Shown here piece after piece: positions 46,458 to 56,370 of a stretch of 64,000 nt of DNA. Every line of letters begins with the position of its first letter. Position 1 is the stretch's first letter. Under the pieces are notes generated by a model. That model did not search any database and had not been told where the DNA came from. It worked only from the letters and a program-made list of their open reading frames with translations. Both the position numbers and the translations under genes were made by a program. Source of the stretch: Orychophragmus violaceus (taxonomy: Eukaryota > Streptophyta > Magnoliopsida > Brassicales > Brassicaceae); the NCBI GenBank assembly GCA_030180135.1, contig CM058230.1, positions 13,207,082 to 13,271,081 on the forward strand, given 5' to 3'.

Positions 46458-48147
46458 CTGAAATTATGAGACAATAGAGTTTTAGTTATTTAGTTCATAA
46501 AAGAGTAATCTTAATAACTTATAAGAAAACTCGCATTGCATTCAAAATTTCTTTGTTTAACCTCATAAGAATGCAATGATTCCGAGACCCATGTTCAGCT
46601 AATTCCAAAGTGGGCCACTGGCCGTCACCCAGAATTAGCTTTACTTGGTAAACATACACACAGCTAGTTATATCCATATAACTCTCGGTTGTGGATTAGG
46701 CCCAAGGCCCAATTCACCAGATGACTCAAGGCCCGGGACTCCCGATGGCCCAGTCAAGGAAACCAAACTCTTACAGCCAAATAATCACTAAAGTCTGGGA
46801 CTCCCAATGAAATTAGTGACTATATACTACTTTACTTACGCAAAAACAGACACCTCACACTGTAAGCCATATCTGTAATTGAATAAGCGTTAAGTAGCTG
46901 ACAAGATTGGGCAAGACATCCAAGCTTGATATTGGTTTTGAGGATTTTAGGTTTTCTTTCCAAAAATAGAAGATTACTATTTTGGGAAACTTTCTTATTT
47001 TAGAAACTTTCTAAATTTAGAAACATGCTAAAAATAGAAATTTCTAATTTAATATTTTTATTAAAGTTTTCGGTTGGGTCACAAATTATAGGCCCAATTC
47101 TTGGCCCAAGACCACAGAATTCCAATTGGCCCAATAATTTGACATAACCGAGTCGGTTCATTAATTCTGGTCCGAGACCAAATTAATTACTAAATTCAAC
47201 TGGTTATTTACTAAACCAGACCAGCTCTAAATTATTTGGTCCAACCAAATCAAACTTAGACCAGCCTTCGGTTTAGGTTAAAATTCAATTTTTTTTTTTG
47301 AATTTAAATCCGGTTTAACCAGAAATTAAATAATACCAATTGCATTAAATAATTTCCAGCAAACCGCGATTTGGGTTAACCGCTTAAACCATAATTATCA
47401 AACAAATTGTTTATTTATAATAAAGCAAAGTCATAAACAATATCAACTTGCGATACTTAAAGTCAACAAGATTTTGTCCTTTTCAAATTCATAATTGATT
47501 CTTAACAATATCTTCAACAAGGATTTTTTTTGACTTTTCAAATTAATAATCTTTTGCTCACGATCACATAAACAAACCTAACACGATTTTGTCTTTAGCT
47601 AATACGATTTCCACATTGATCATGACTTTCACCTTAAGTTAACGTTCACGTAAGACAAAGAATCGATTTGAACATTAATCGATTCACATATGACATTCAC
47701 ATAAGACAAAGAATCCCTTTTGACATTCAAATTACGATTCTCTTATGATCCATGTACGATAACAAAGTCAACTTCAACAATCGATTTTCAACAAATCAAA
47801 TAAGACAAAATCATGATCAAACAAAGCAAAGTCAACATTCTCGTTTCATGCTATTCGCTTAATCAACAAACCATATGAACAAAACCGATTTTAAATATCA
47901 ACCAATTACAAATCGATTTTCATATTAGGGTTTTTATAAGTTCTAATCAAATTTCTTAAGCCAAATTCGATTCTAAACATTAAAAACAACCTAAATATGA
48001 TCCAAACAGCAAAAACCTAACGACCTAGGCTCTGATACCACTGTTAGATTATGTGATTCATGGTGTAATTCTCAGGTTACAACCTAGCACGTAATTAACT
48101 AGGATCTAGGTGATTTGCAGTTGAATCATATAGATCAGGATCATTAC
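46458..48147 (-). other. Putative leader intron of element B
   Basis: Donor AAAAGAG/GTAATGATC in the 5' LTR (GT at 48147-48146); acceptor ATTTCAG ending at 46458, two bases before the gag ATG. About 1.69 kb, including the PBS at 48028-48040. Confidence 0.45.
48028..48040 (-). promoter_or_regulatory. Element B primer-binding site
   Basis: The minus strand reads TGGTATCAGAGCC one base from the LTR end at 48042. Confidence 0.9.
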
Positions 48148-48685
48148 CTCTTTTAGAGTGCAGCGGATTGATTGGTAATGTCGAGATCACTTAGAGCAGA
48201 TGATTACCGGCTCCTCCTTGGTATCCACACGCTTACAAGCTATGGATCAGGCTGCTAGACCAAGCTGGAATAAATTAGAGAGAGAGGAATGCGGCTCAAG
48301 GAAATCGCAGAGGGTTATGTCTATTAGCCCTAGGCGCCATTCCTCATCCTTATATGGGCCCAAGTTATTAAACTAATGGCCTATTAGGATTTTGGGCCCA
48401 AGACACAAATCAGACAAAAGCCTGTATTTTGTCTGGCCCAATTCTCTGTACAAATACAGTAAATGCCTTTGCATCTTACCGTATAAATTCCATTTAACTT
48501 TCCCGTTAGCTATGGTGTGTGACCCTTTGGGATCATACAATACTGGTAATAAGTCCTAAACTTATAGATCATGAGCGGGCTCTAGCAAGTCATCATGATC
48601 ACCCAGTATTTATGACTTATGTCTGATCTCGACACTTATCATACTTTCTAGAGATAGTACGGTAGATTTCAGGACATTCCCAACA
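48042..48685 (-). repeat. Element B, 5' LTR
   Basis: 644 bp partner of 33856-34500, with the minus-strand TATA box (TATAAGGATGAG) conserved near 48355. Confidence 0.9.
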
Positions 48686-48690
48686 GGGCC

Positions 48691-49015
48691 GCACCATGAA
48701 CCACCAAAAACCTGTTACTCGCCACTGAAACAAGCAACCTCGACGCTTATTCAACTCGATCTAAGAACACAGATTTACTGGTGACGCTTCACCACCCGAC
48801 ACAGCCCCAGCCCGACGAAAGGAAAAGAAAAATGGTTTTCCCTTCCCGAACGCCGGTGAATTTCTGACGCCAAGGAGGCGGAACGCGTCGGCAAAAGGGG
48901 AGACTCAGCGAGGAATTTGGGAGCCAAAGGTTTTAGCGCGTTGGGTCATGCACGGTTATCGTTAACAACTTTTTTCTATCCCCCCTCTCTCTCTCTCCAC
49001 CAACAAATTGAAGAA
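48691..49015. other. Non-coding segment (target of element B insertion), right half
   Basis: Continuation of 32671-33850. GC-richer, with (CT)n near 48985. No gene or element recognised. Confidence 0.4.
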
Positions 49016-49020
49016 CAAGA

Positions 49021-49290
49021 TGATAAGCTCGGGAAGGAGCTTATCTGAAAAGTGACAGAAATAAGGTGAGAAGGAGAAGAATGGGATGAGAAAACAGAAG
49101 AACAAATCAGAGGAAGAAGAAGAGAGAAGAAGGAAGAAGAAGAATATAGAAGATAACTTTTGTATTTGATTTTTTCGATAATTTTTTCAATTGTTGTTAC
49201 GGCATACATATACTTGCCCAAATGGGTTTAAAAGCTAAATGAAAGTAAATAAAAGTTAAAGCCCAAAGTCGGCCCATCTGTGAGCTATCA
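49021..49290 (-). repeat. Element F, 3' LTR
   Basis: 270 bp, purine-rich in + sense (GAAGAAGAAGAGAG), ending GAGCTATCA. Confidence 0.85.
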
Positions 49291-49295
49291 ATACT

Positions 49296-51760
49296 CCCTG
49301 GCTGAAACAACCTTGTCCTCAAGGTTGATGATGTCGGATATGATTTTAGAAATGTGTTCCGGTTTCCCGAGAAGTAACGAATGATGAACGATGATTCTGG
49401 TGGTCTTGGAGAATGAAACCTTTCAAAGTTGAAGAGAAGAACTGAACAATGTAAAGTACCACCCAAATGATGAACTATGAGCTTGAGAACACTCAACAGA
49501 TTTCTTGTATTAAACGTCATGTTGGAAACATACTCATCTGCATATAGAACCTCAACTAACTTACTTCTGGTGGAGCTCGAGCCATAATCCTTGAGCAGTT
49601 TCTTCGGTATTGCATAATAAATGGTAGAATATGGAAGAGCAGCAACTCTTCTCATTTTTTCATCAAAATCCAGTAGTAAGATTCATTCTTCTTGAGACTC
49701 CTTACATTCTTGCCACTCAGTTTCATCTCCAATTGCTTCTTTAAATTCCAACACTAGAAACTCTTCGTCGTTTGGATCACCAGCAGCTTCCCAACATTTT
49801 GGTAAAGCAATTATTGCTGAGAATTTCCCATCTTTACTTGCCTGACCCTGTTGCAGAAAGTTCTCAAGTTTATTCTCCCTAAGATTTTCATCTTTGAACA
49901 GAAGCTCATTTTGGATGGCTGGTTAGACAGATGCACCATATGAAGAATATATGCAGACCTTGTAACCATCAAGAACATAACATATCAATGGCTGCAGATC
50001 AGAGATTTCCTCCTCTTGATACATCAGGAAGGAAATACATTTTGTCATGAAGGTGCAGTTCTCCACTTCACTCCAAGTTCCTTTGCTCAATCTTTCAGTA
50101 CTCACCAGATCGTCAATTATTACGGACGTTAGATCAATTTGCAAGAAAACAATGGTTCCTCTGTGGTCATCATCTACGTTGATACCCTGATCATTGTCTC
50201 CCAAGATAGTTAGTGAAGTAATCTTATCAGTTAGTCTTCGGAGCTTAATATCCCATATGGCCACAACTTGTTTTTACAGAGATTTACCTTTGTCAAACCC
50301 GATGTTGCCGAGTTTTAGAATTGGCTTGTACCAGAGTCTCTCTTTCTTAACGGTCTGAACTTGCATTCCTGTCTTGGCCACCATTTCACTCGTACAGACT
50401 TTAGAATTGAATCCCCACTGTTTTATGACGTCAACAAAAGACTCCTCAATGTTGAAAAATAATTTCAGCCATTCATCTTGAACATCTACCACTCCCTTGT
50501 GACATGTATATTGGTAACAATCCAAGCGATTAGCCACTCTTCACTTCCATCACGCCCCACAATTTTTCCACTCTCAATCATCTCATCCAACAAGGACGCC
50601 ACCATCTATACTGGTCTACCACGAGTGAACCTAAGAACAGGGACTAGACCAAGCGTTGCAAAGACACATAACATACCACTCACCACCTTTTCACAACTAG
50701 CTTTCTCTAAAACACTCTTAACCAGCTGCAACATCTTTGTAAACTCTTCAAAGATAACAAGTTTGTGACGTTTTTCTATCCCGATCCACTTAACATGTTC
50801 AGTCAAAACTCCACCAGGCTCCCACACACGCTTCTTCCCAGAGAACATGAATTTCATTACCTCTTTTTGCTTATGTTCACCTCCTTGTCTACACTTGTTA
50901 TTCATTTTTTTGCCATAGCTTTTGAATTCCTATGGACTTAGTTTTCCCACTTGCACCTTAACTTCCATGGGATCCCACATGTACCACTCACGATCAAGGG
51001 CAACTTCTTCATAATTCTCAATATTTTCCTGTTTTGTCTTGGTAAAGTATCTCAGTGCTGGAATTTTTGAACTCCTAAACAGAAACTCTCGTCCATGTAA
51101 CAATATATCTGATGCAGCATAACAAACAAGCTTATCTTCAGAAACGCAAATGCACACAACCTCTCCTCCTGGATCAAATGAACGGTGGACTTTTTTGTTA
51201 GCATAAACTCCAAATGCTAGATACAAAGTTTCAGCAATTCCCTGCATTATATCCCACCTAAGTAACTTCAGATCCTTATTAATGACCAGCCTAATCCACT
51301 TTTGTACTCACTCCAATTTTCTTTCCAACTGAACTCAACCCCATCACCTTGAAGATTCTCGTCAATAGTAGTCAACATCACAAGCCTTTTTGCTTCCTCT
51401 ACCATCTGTCGGATAACAGAAACGAGACCACCTTGTTCCCACACACGAGCAGTGGTCACTAGGCAGTCGGAATGTTGCTAGAGACTCGATCTCCAGCCTT
51501 GTACTTGCTGATTTTATGATGGCTTCAATTGAGACATTAGTGGTACAAAGATCTTCTGAATCACATCCGTCACTACCCATTCTTTATGTTCTGTCACCGT
51601 ATCAACAATATGTCTTGCCAAAAGAGTCTCCGGTCTTCTCATTGGCATAGACTTCTCATGAGAATCCTTCACCAAGTGCTTCATGACCTTCACAGAAGCT
51701 GGAATCACCATTTCTTCAATTACAGCTTTTGTACGAACTTCTTCTCGATGCACACTTGAG
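49296..51760 (-). pseudogene. Element F cargo, downstream part (unrecognised, decayed)
   Basis: At least seven minus-strand frames follow one another with frameshifts and stops: 51753-51514, 51580-51362, 51459-51268, 51247-50930, 50905-50606, 50537-50274, 50264-49923 and 49655-49300. I do not recognise a family. A motif with R-V-W-E-(P/Q)-G-G occurs twice (KKRVWEPGGVLTEHV near 50820; ARVWEQGGLVSVI near 51440), suggesting an internally repeated protein. The region is soluble-looking with no membrane segments, and residue choice looks protein-like rather than random, so it was probably one long ORF once. Confidence 0.5.
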
Positions 51761-52660
51761 TAATTCCATCTGAGCTCCCATTACCAATTGTATGCATCCC
51801 ATGCTCCATGCTCTTGTCAACTATCAGTTTTCTTCTTTGCAGAATCCTCTTGTACACCTTATTGACTCCAAGATCTGATTTATCTCCTAGGCTTGAAAAC
51901 TGAATGTCCAACGTACAACACCCACCATAAATATTGTGGCCTTGTAGAGCGGATCTAGCAGTGATAACACACTGTTGTTCTTGATATTGTACACTAGATC
52001 GAAAAACCGCAGACTCCTTGATAGTGACGATCTTCTCCACCAACCCAAAGAGGGAAAAACTTGAAGCAACACATCCTTAGTAACTGGATATAGTAAGTGA
52101 CTCACCGTTACTAGGAGCGTACGATTTGGTACACCTTCTCCACCATCTCTTAATCTTGGAGAATCACAAAACATTCCAAAGCTCTTACACGCCTGTGTTA
52201 ACTCAAGCTGCTTAGCCTTTTTACCACAATAAGCTCGAGATTTCGTACTGATTTTGTTCACATCCATAAATCTCTTAGAAAATTTTGTAGAAGCTTCAAA
52301 ACCCAGCATATCAGTGAGATCGATTCCTTTCTTTCTAACCTTGTGATAACCTATAATAATCAGTTTCTTATGGTACCTCAATCGGCCAGTGCTTCTAACC
52401 TCTGGAACCACAGCCGCAGCTTCAGATCTCCGTAAATCAGTCTGGTTAGGCCACTCCGAATCCAGTTTGCTTACATTCTTCAGGTGATTGTCCATACTAA
52501 CATTCGGATCCATCAACTTCTCGAGATTCTCTTTCGGTTGATGTCCCACAGGATTGATCTCTGAGTTTTGCTGGCCTTCCTGTGTTATCTGTGTCGTCAC
52601 AGATTTCCTGCACCTCTCGATCATCCGATCAAGCCGAGCTCTCATATCTTCCAAAATAGC
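51720..52660 (-). pseudogene. Element F cargo, upstream part with PTB-type RNA-recognition motif
   Basis: The frame from 52654 opens MEDMRARLDRMIERCRKS, then a charged region. From about 52135 it matches the second RRM of plant polypyrimidine tract-binding protein 3 (as I recall it): NRTLLVTVSHLLYPVTKDV, LLQVFP, then after a 1-nt frameshift near 52045, VEKIVTIKESAVF, SVQYQEQQCV, ARSALQGHNIYGG and CCTLDIQF (to about 51890). RRMs of this family bind pyrimidine-rich RNA. The RNP-like strands are recognisable but diverged. It is likely a captured host exon set now decaying; a cellular PTB gene elsewhere would be the source. Confidence 0.7.
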
Positions 52661-52740
52661 GAATATGTAACCTTGGAACCCATTACCGATTCAAACAATA
52701 TGATGCCGCTAATCGTGAGGAACGACTGCTCTGGTACTAT

Positions 52741-53007
52741 TGATAATTTCAGGAAGGAGCTTATCTGAAAAGTGACATAAAGAAGGTGAGAAGCAGAAGA
52801 ATGTGATGAGAAAATAGAAGAACAGATCAGAGGAAGAAGAAGAGAGAAGAAGGAAGAAGAATGTAGAAGATAACTTTTGTATTTGATCATTTCGATAACT
52901 TTTTCAATTGTTGTTACATCATACATATACTTGTCCAAATGAGTTTAAAAGCTAAATGAAAGTAAATAAAAGTTAAGGCCCAAAGTCAGCCCATCCGTAA
53001 TCTATCA
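52741..53007 (-). repeat. Element F, 5' LTR
   Basis: 267 bp partner of 49021-49290; TSD CAAGA follows. Confidence 0.85.
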
Positions 53008-53043
53008 CAAGACTCCGTGTGGTCGACCTCATTTGAATATAAT

Positions 53044-54636
53044 TGTAATGGCCCAAATCCAGCCCAATTAAAAAATTTATGAAAAGAAGGAGAAAAGCCC
53101 AGCCAAGCCCATTAGCCCATCTGAAACCTAGGGTTTTCCACCTCTTTTCCTATAAAAATGAGGTAGCCACCAAGAGAAAGAGGAGAAGAGAAATCGAAGC
53201 GAAGCCCTGCGGAAATGAAGAGCCGTCAGCCGTCGACTTCCTGCAACTGTAGATCTGACGGGGAGAAACCCCATCGTGTTGGAGACACAAAGAAGAAGCT
53301 TTCCGGAGAAGATTTCTCGGATTCCCGTCATCAATCTGGCCGTCATCTTGCAAAGCGTTTTTCCGGAGATCCGTAAGGATCCACAGAACGCACAATATAT
53401 CATTGGAAAGATATCGGTCTCCTCTTTCCACAGAGGTAAGAATCGCTCCGATCAGATTTACCGTTTGAGAGTTATGACCGTTTTTCCAAAACGTGTCTGT
53501 ATTGTTGCGAATCTGTGATGGTTTATTGGATCTGTATTTTGGATGGGAAAATGAAGTCTGCTTGACCCGAAACTTGGCAGGGACATTGTGGACTCATAGA
53601 TATAGATCTCGGTTGAAGGAGAACCGATTTCGGTTTTGGGAGTATAGGGAAACGTGTCGTCTAAATTGTAGCAGCAATTCTGTCCAAGTAGGCATTCGTT
53701 CGTTGTTGTGGCTACGATGAGGACCGATCGTGATCTCCTTCTTTAATCTATTGCAGTGTTGGGACTAGAATCCCCGTTTAATAGTATCTTTTCTAAGTAG
53801 ATTAGATCTAGTTGTTGATTTGCGTTGATGTGATTGATTATAACATAGAAACTAGGTTGTCGCTTAAACCGAAAACGGAACTTAGACACTAAGTTATCAT
53901 TTGAACTGAAAACGTTGCTTGTGTGTGAAGGCTCTGCTTGATAGAACTGTTAGGTCCCCCGAAAGGGTGTTTGGTGGCGGCACATGTACATTGCGTTTCG
54001 TACTTGTCTCTTGCTTCGTCGGAAGGGGGTTTTGGCGAACCCCCCAGTGGTTGAGTTGTTGGGCACCGGGGCCAATGGCGGGTCCCGGGGCTCGTGAATT
54101 GGTTGCGCTTCGGGCGGTAGGAGTTCAGAGTGCGGGGCGGTGGGCGCCTGCGGTACGATCTGGACGATAGTTTGTTTGTGCCTTCGGGCGTTGGGTGCAA
54201 GGTGTTATTAACCGTGGACTCTTGTTTGATGTTGTGTTAGTTTAAAGTAGAGATAACGGCATTCCTAGAATCCGCCCTTACTGGGTATTGGTGTAAACCA
54301 AATACTCAGGCCTCCTTCGTTGATTGTTTTGCAGGTAACCCTGGAGCGTTGTAGGGGTAGACAGATGGTGTGGTGCATTGTTTTGGGAATGGAAACTCCT
54401 TCTCTTCTTTTTCGTTCTTTCGATTTCAATAAGACTTATGCGATTCTTCCTTTTCATGTTTTAAGCTATTTCAGTTGGTACATTTTTATGTAAGACTCAT
54501 TTTCTATTTCAGTAAAGTAAAACCTTTTTAACTATTTAAGTGTCGGTTCCGGTCTATGGCTTGGTTCGCTATTGTGGACTATGACTCGTGGAGTTAAAGA
54601 GTCGTTGACTTAGGATCCGAAGGGACGGGTGTTACA
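53044..54636 (+). mobile_element. Solo LTR (1.59 kb), probably Ty3/gypsy
   Basis: Begins TGTAATGGCCC at 53044 and ends GGGTGTTACA at 54636, flanked by TSD ATAAT (53039-53043 and 54637-54641). No internal region remains on either side, so it arose by recombination between two LTRs. A plus-strand TATA box (TATAAAAATG, 53151) follows a TAGGGTTTT word. The part at 53940-54170 is unusually G-rich. Open frames inside (for example 53919-54170) have no known domain and are taken as chance. Confidence 0.85.
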
Positions 54637-54641
54637 ATAAT

Positions 54642-55200
54642 CACCTCCTCTCTCCACCTTTTGATATAGTAGGAATACAAAAGAATATGCTCTTCATTTC
54701 AATCCATTTTTAAGTATGCGTAACACATTTTTCTATACCTACAAATAAATGTAAAAAAATAAAACTTTCATGGACATGTCTATTTTACGTGGAGGCAGGA
54801 GCATATCTTTTCAGAAAATGGAAAGTTTTCAGTTTCCTGTCTAAAGCATATAACTAATCTGTAATAACACTAACACATATCAAAATGCATTAATTACAAC
54901 ACGAACTGAGTGAGATCGAAAAAGCTCTTATAAATGATCATTATATAAAAAAACTAACCAAAATAGTTTGGTAAACATTAACATGTCTAAATCGAGAAAA
55001 CTTGAAACGATAAACAATTATAAATAAAATTATATCAAAAGTGGGAGTAGGCGAAGTTGAATGGTGGGATTCCGCTCTTCACGACGGCTAGTTAGGTAGG
55101 GCGCCAGATTATCTTTACCCAGCCTCATTTGATCTGTAATCATTTTATATACTTTTTATGTTTTGTCCATCAATCTAATATATAAATATCTTACTTGGTT
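54642..55200. other. AT-rich intergenic segment
   Basis: No gene, RNA or element end recognised. Confidence 0.5.
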
Positions 55201-55204
55201 TTTT

Positions 55205-55370
55205 CTAGCCCTAGGATATAAAACCGAACCGAAATTTTCGAACCGAAACCGAACTGAAGTTTTAATGAACCAAACCGAACTGAATCGAAGAAAAAAACTG
55301 ATTGGTAGTTTTTAAAAAAAATACAGAAAACCGAATAACCGAACCGAAGAACCGAAGTCCATGGCCTGTT
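55205..55370 (-). repeat. ACCGAA-rich interspersed repeat, copy 1
   Basis: About 165 bp rich in CCGAACCGAA, starting CCTAGGATATAAAACCG and ending GAACCGAAGTCC. A second copy lies at 55497-55900. The AAYCGAACCGAA style is common in Brassicaceae genomes. Confidence 0.75.
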
Positions 55371-55430
55371 ATTCATTATTGTAGACTTGTAGTTGTCGAT
55401 CGGTTTTGATTTTCATAAAAGTTTCAATCT

Positions 55431-55435
<5 letters not shown>

Positions 55436-55461
<26 letters not shown>
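55436..55461. repeat. (AT)n microsatellite
   Basis: About 26 bp of alternating AT between the two ACCGAA-rich copies. Confidence 0.9.
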
Positions 55462-55496
55462 CTTTTGTCAGTTTGTGTTTGTGTGTTTATATACAT

Positions 55497-55900
55497 ATAG
55501 CCTTGGAATATAAAATCGAACCGAACCGAAGTTTTATGAACCGAAACCAAACCGAACCGAAGAAAAAAACCGATGGCAGGTTTTTTTTTTTTTAACCTGG
55601 GGGTATCCCGGGCCTATGGAAAGGCCCAGACTAATCCCCAAGGGGAGGTGCAGCCCATGGATAGACCCTCTCTCTGGGTATTCAAATGGGCCGTAAGCAA
55701 TAGGCCCATATCCATGTGGGTGAGCAGAGGAGGCACTTTTGTTTCCGCCTGGGCTCGAACCCGGGTGGTTTCTAGCCACCACGAGCCCCTCAACCAATTG
55801 GACTACCTCAACCGCTCGATCGGCAGGTTTTTTAAAAACAAAAAAAAACAAAAAAATCGAGTAACCGAACCGAAGAACCGAAGTCCCAAACCTAGTTTTC
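55497..55900 (-). repeat. ACCGAA-rich interspersed repeat, copy 2 (split by SINE)
   Basis: Homologous to 55205-55370 when the 235-bp SINE and its target duplication are removed. The break falls in the poly-T / GGCAGG part, which copy 1 shows uninterrupted. Confidence 0.7.
55587..55821 (-). mobile_element. tRNA-derived SINE
   Basis: On the minus strand, an RNA polymerase III A box (TAGTCCAATTGG, 55805-55794) and B box (GGTTCGAGCC, 55761-55752) stand 33 bp apart near the 5' end. A non-tRNA body follows, ending in an A-tail (poly-T in + sense at 55587-55593). A target duplication GGCAGGTTTTTT flanks it (55575-55586 and 55822-55833). It needs LINE proteins to move. The arms do not fold as a clean tRNA, so it is not a tRNA gene. 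Confidence 0.8.
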
Positions 55901-56288
55901 TCTTTCAAATTTTTAACTCAACATGTGTACAAATACACACAAATTTATTTATATTATAAAATATGAGACCACCTTTTATTAAAAATGAAAAAAAAAAAAT
56001 CTTGACCATATTGATACTAGTAGATATATTAAATTTTCTCACCAAACATTACCATCAAAACCATGCAACAACGAATCCATTTCAATTTTCAAAGGAAGCT
56101 TAACCGAAATACGTCTGGGTTTATAACACGACACGTAAACCGGTTGTCGTATGTAAACGAATTGACGAATTCACCCTTTCCAACAACCCCAACTTTTTGA
56201 TTTACCAAAAATACCCTTAATAGTGATATTACCTACCGCAAAAACACAAAAGGCTTCTCTTCCGCCGCTGCACCAAACACAACTACTT
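55901..56288. promoter_or_regulatory. Upstream region of the DAHP synthase gene
   Basis: AT-rich and non-coding, with no transposon end recognised, so this is the likely proximal promoter. It contains GACACGTAAACC (an ACGT core) near 56132. Confidence 0.45.
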
Positions 56289-56294
56289 TATAAA
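56289..56294 (+). promoter_or_regulatory. TATA box of DAHP synthase gene
   Basis: TATAAA about 80 bp before the ATG, in the context CTTTATAAACATC; it implies a 5' leader of about 50 bases. Confidence 0.6.
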
Positions 56295-56370
56295 CATCTC
56301 ACACACATTTGTCCAAATCTCAACACCAAGAATCTTTTAATTTTATTAAAATAAATAATTCGAAGGAAAA

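Larger units (their letters stand above)
33856..48685 (-). mobile_element. Ty1/copia element B (about 7.67 kb without insert), near-intact, containing nested element C
   Basis: TSD GGGCC at 33851-33855 and 48686-48690. LTRs 33856-34500 (645 bp) and 48042-48685 (644 bp) differ by about five substitutions and one indel. PPT at 34501-34514, PBS at 48028-48040. The gag-pol frame is open for 1200+ codons up to the nested insertion at 42844/35689, then continues in the same sense beyond it. The only other lesion I see is one nonsense codon in RNase H. This is the best candidate in the window for a recently autonomous parent of elements A and C. Confidence 0.93.
49021..53007 (-). mobile_element. LTR element F (4.0 kb) carrying non-retroviral coding sequence
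   Basis: TSD CAAGA at 49016-49020 and 53008-53012. LTRs 49021-49290 (270 bp) and 52741-53007 (267 bp) run TGATA...TATCA and differ at roughly 8% of sites by eye. Beside the lower LTR the minus strand ends NLEDKVV then a PPT-like CAGCCAGGGAGTAT, the usual end of a Ty3/gypsy pol. Beside the upper LTR it has AGTACCAGAGC, a mismatched Met-tRNA PBS. No gag, protease, integrase or RT motif was found; instead there is a decayed protein-like region with a PTB-type RRM. It needed trans-acting proteins to move. Confidence 0.8.

Noticed and set aside
53889..54200. ORFs on both strands in the G-rich part of the solo LTR
   Set aside because: Inside a TSD-bounded LTR and explained by high GC lowering stop-codon frequency.
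55740..55821. Possible tRNA gene
   Set aside because: A and B boxes are present but acceptor and anticodon stems do not pair properly, and it is followed by a SINE body, A-tail and target duplication.
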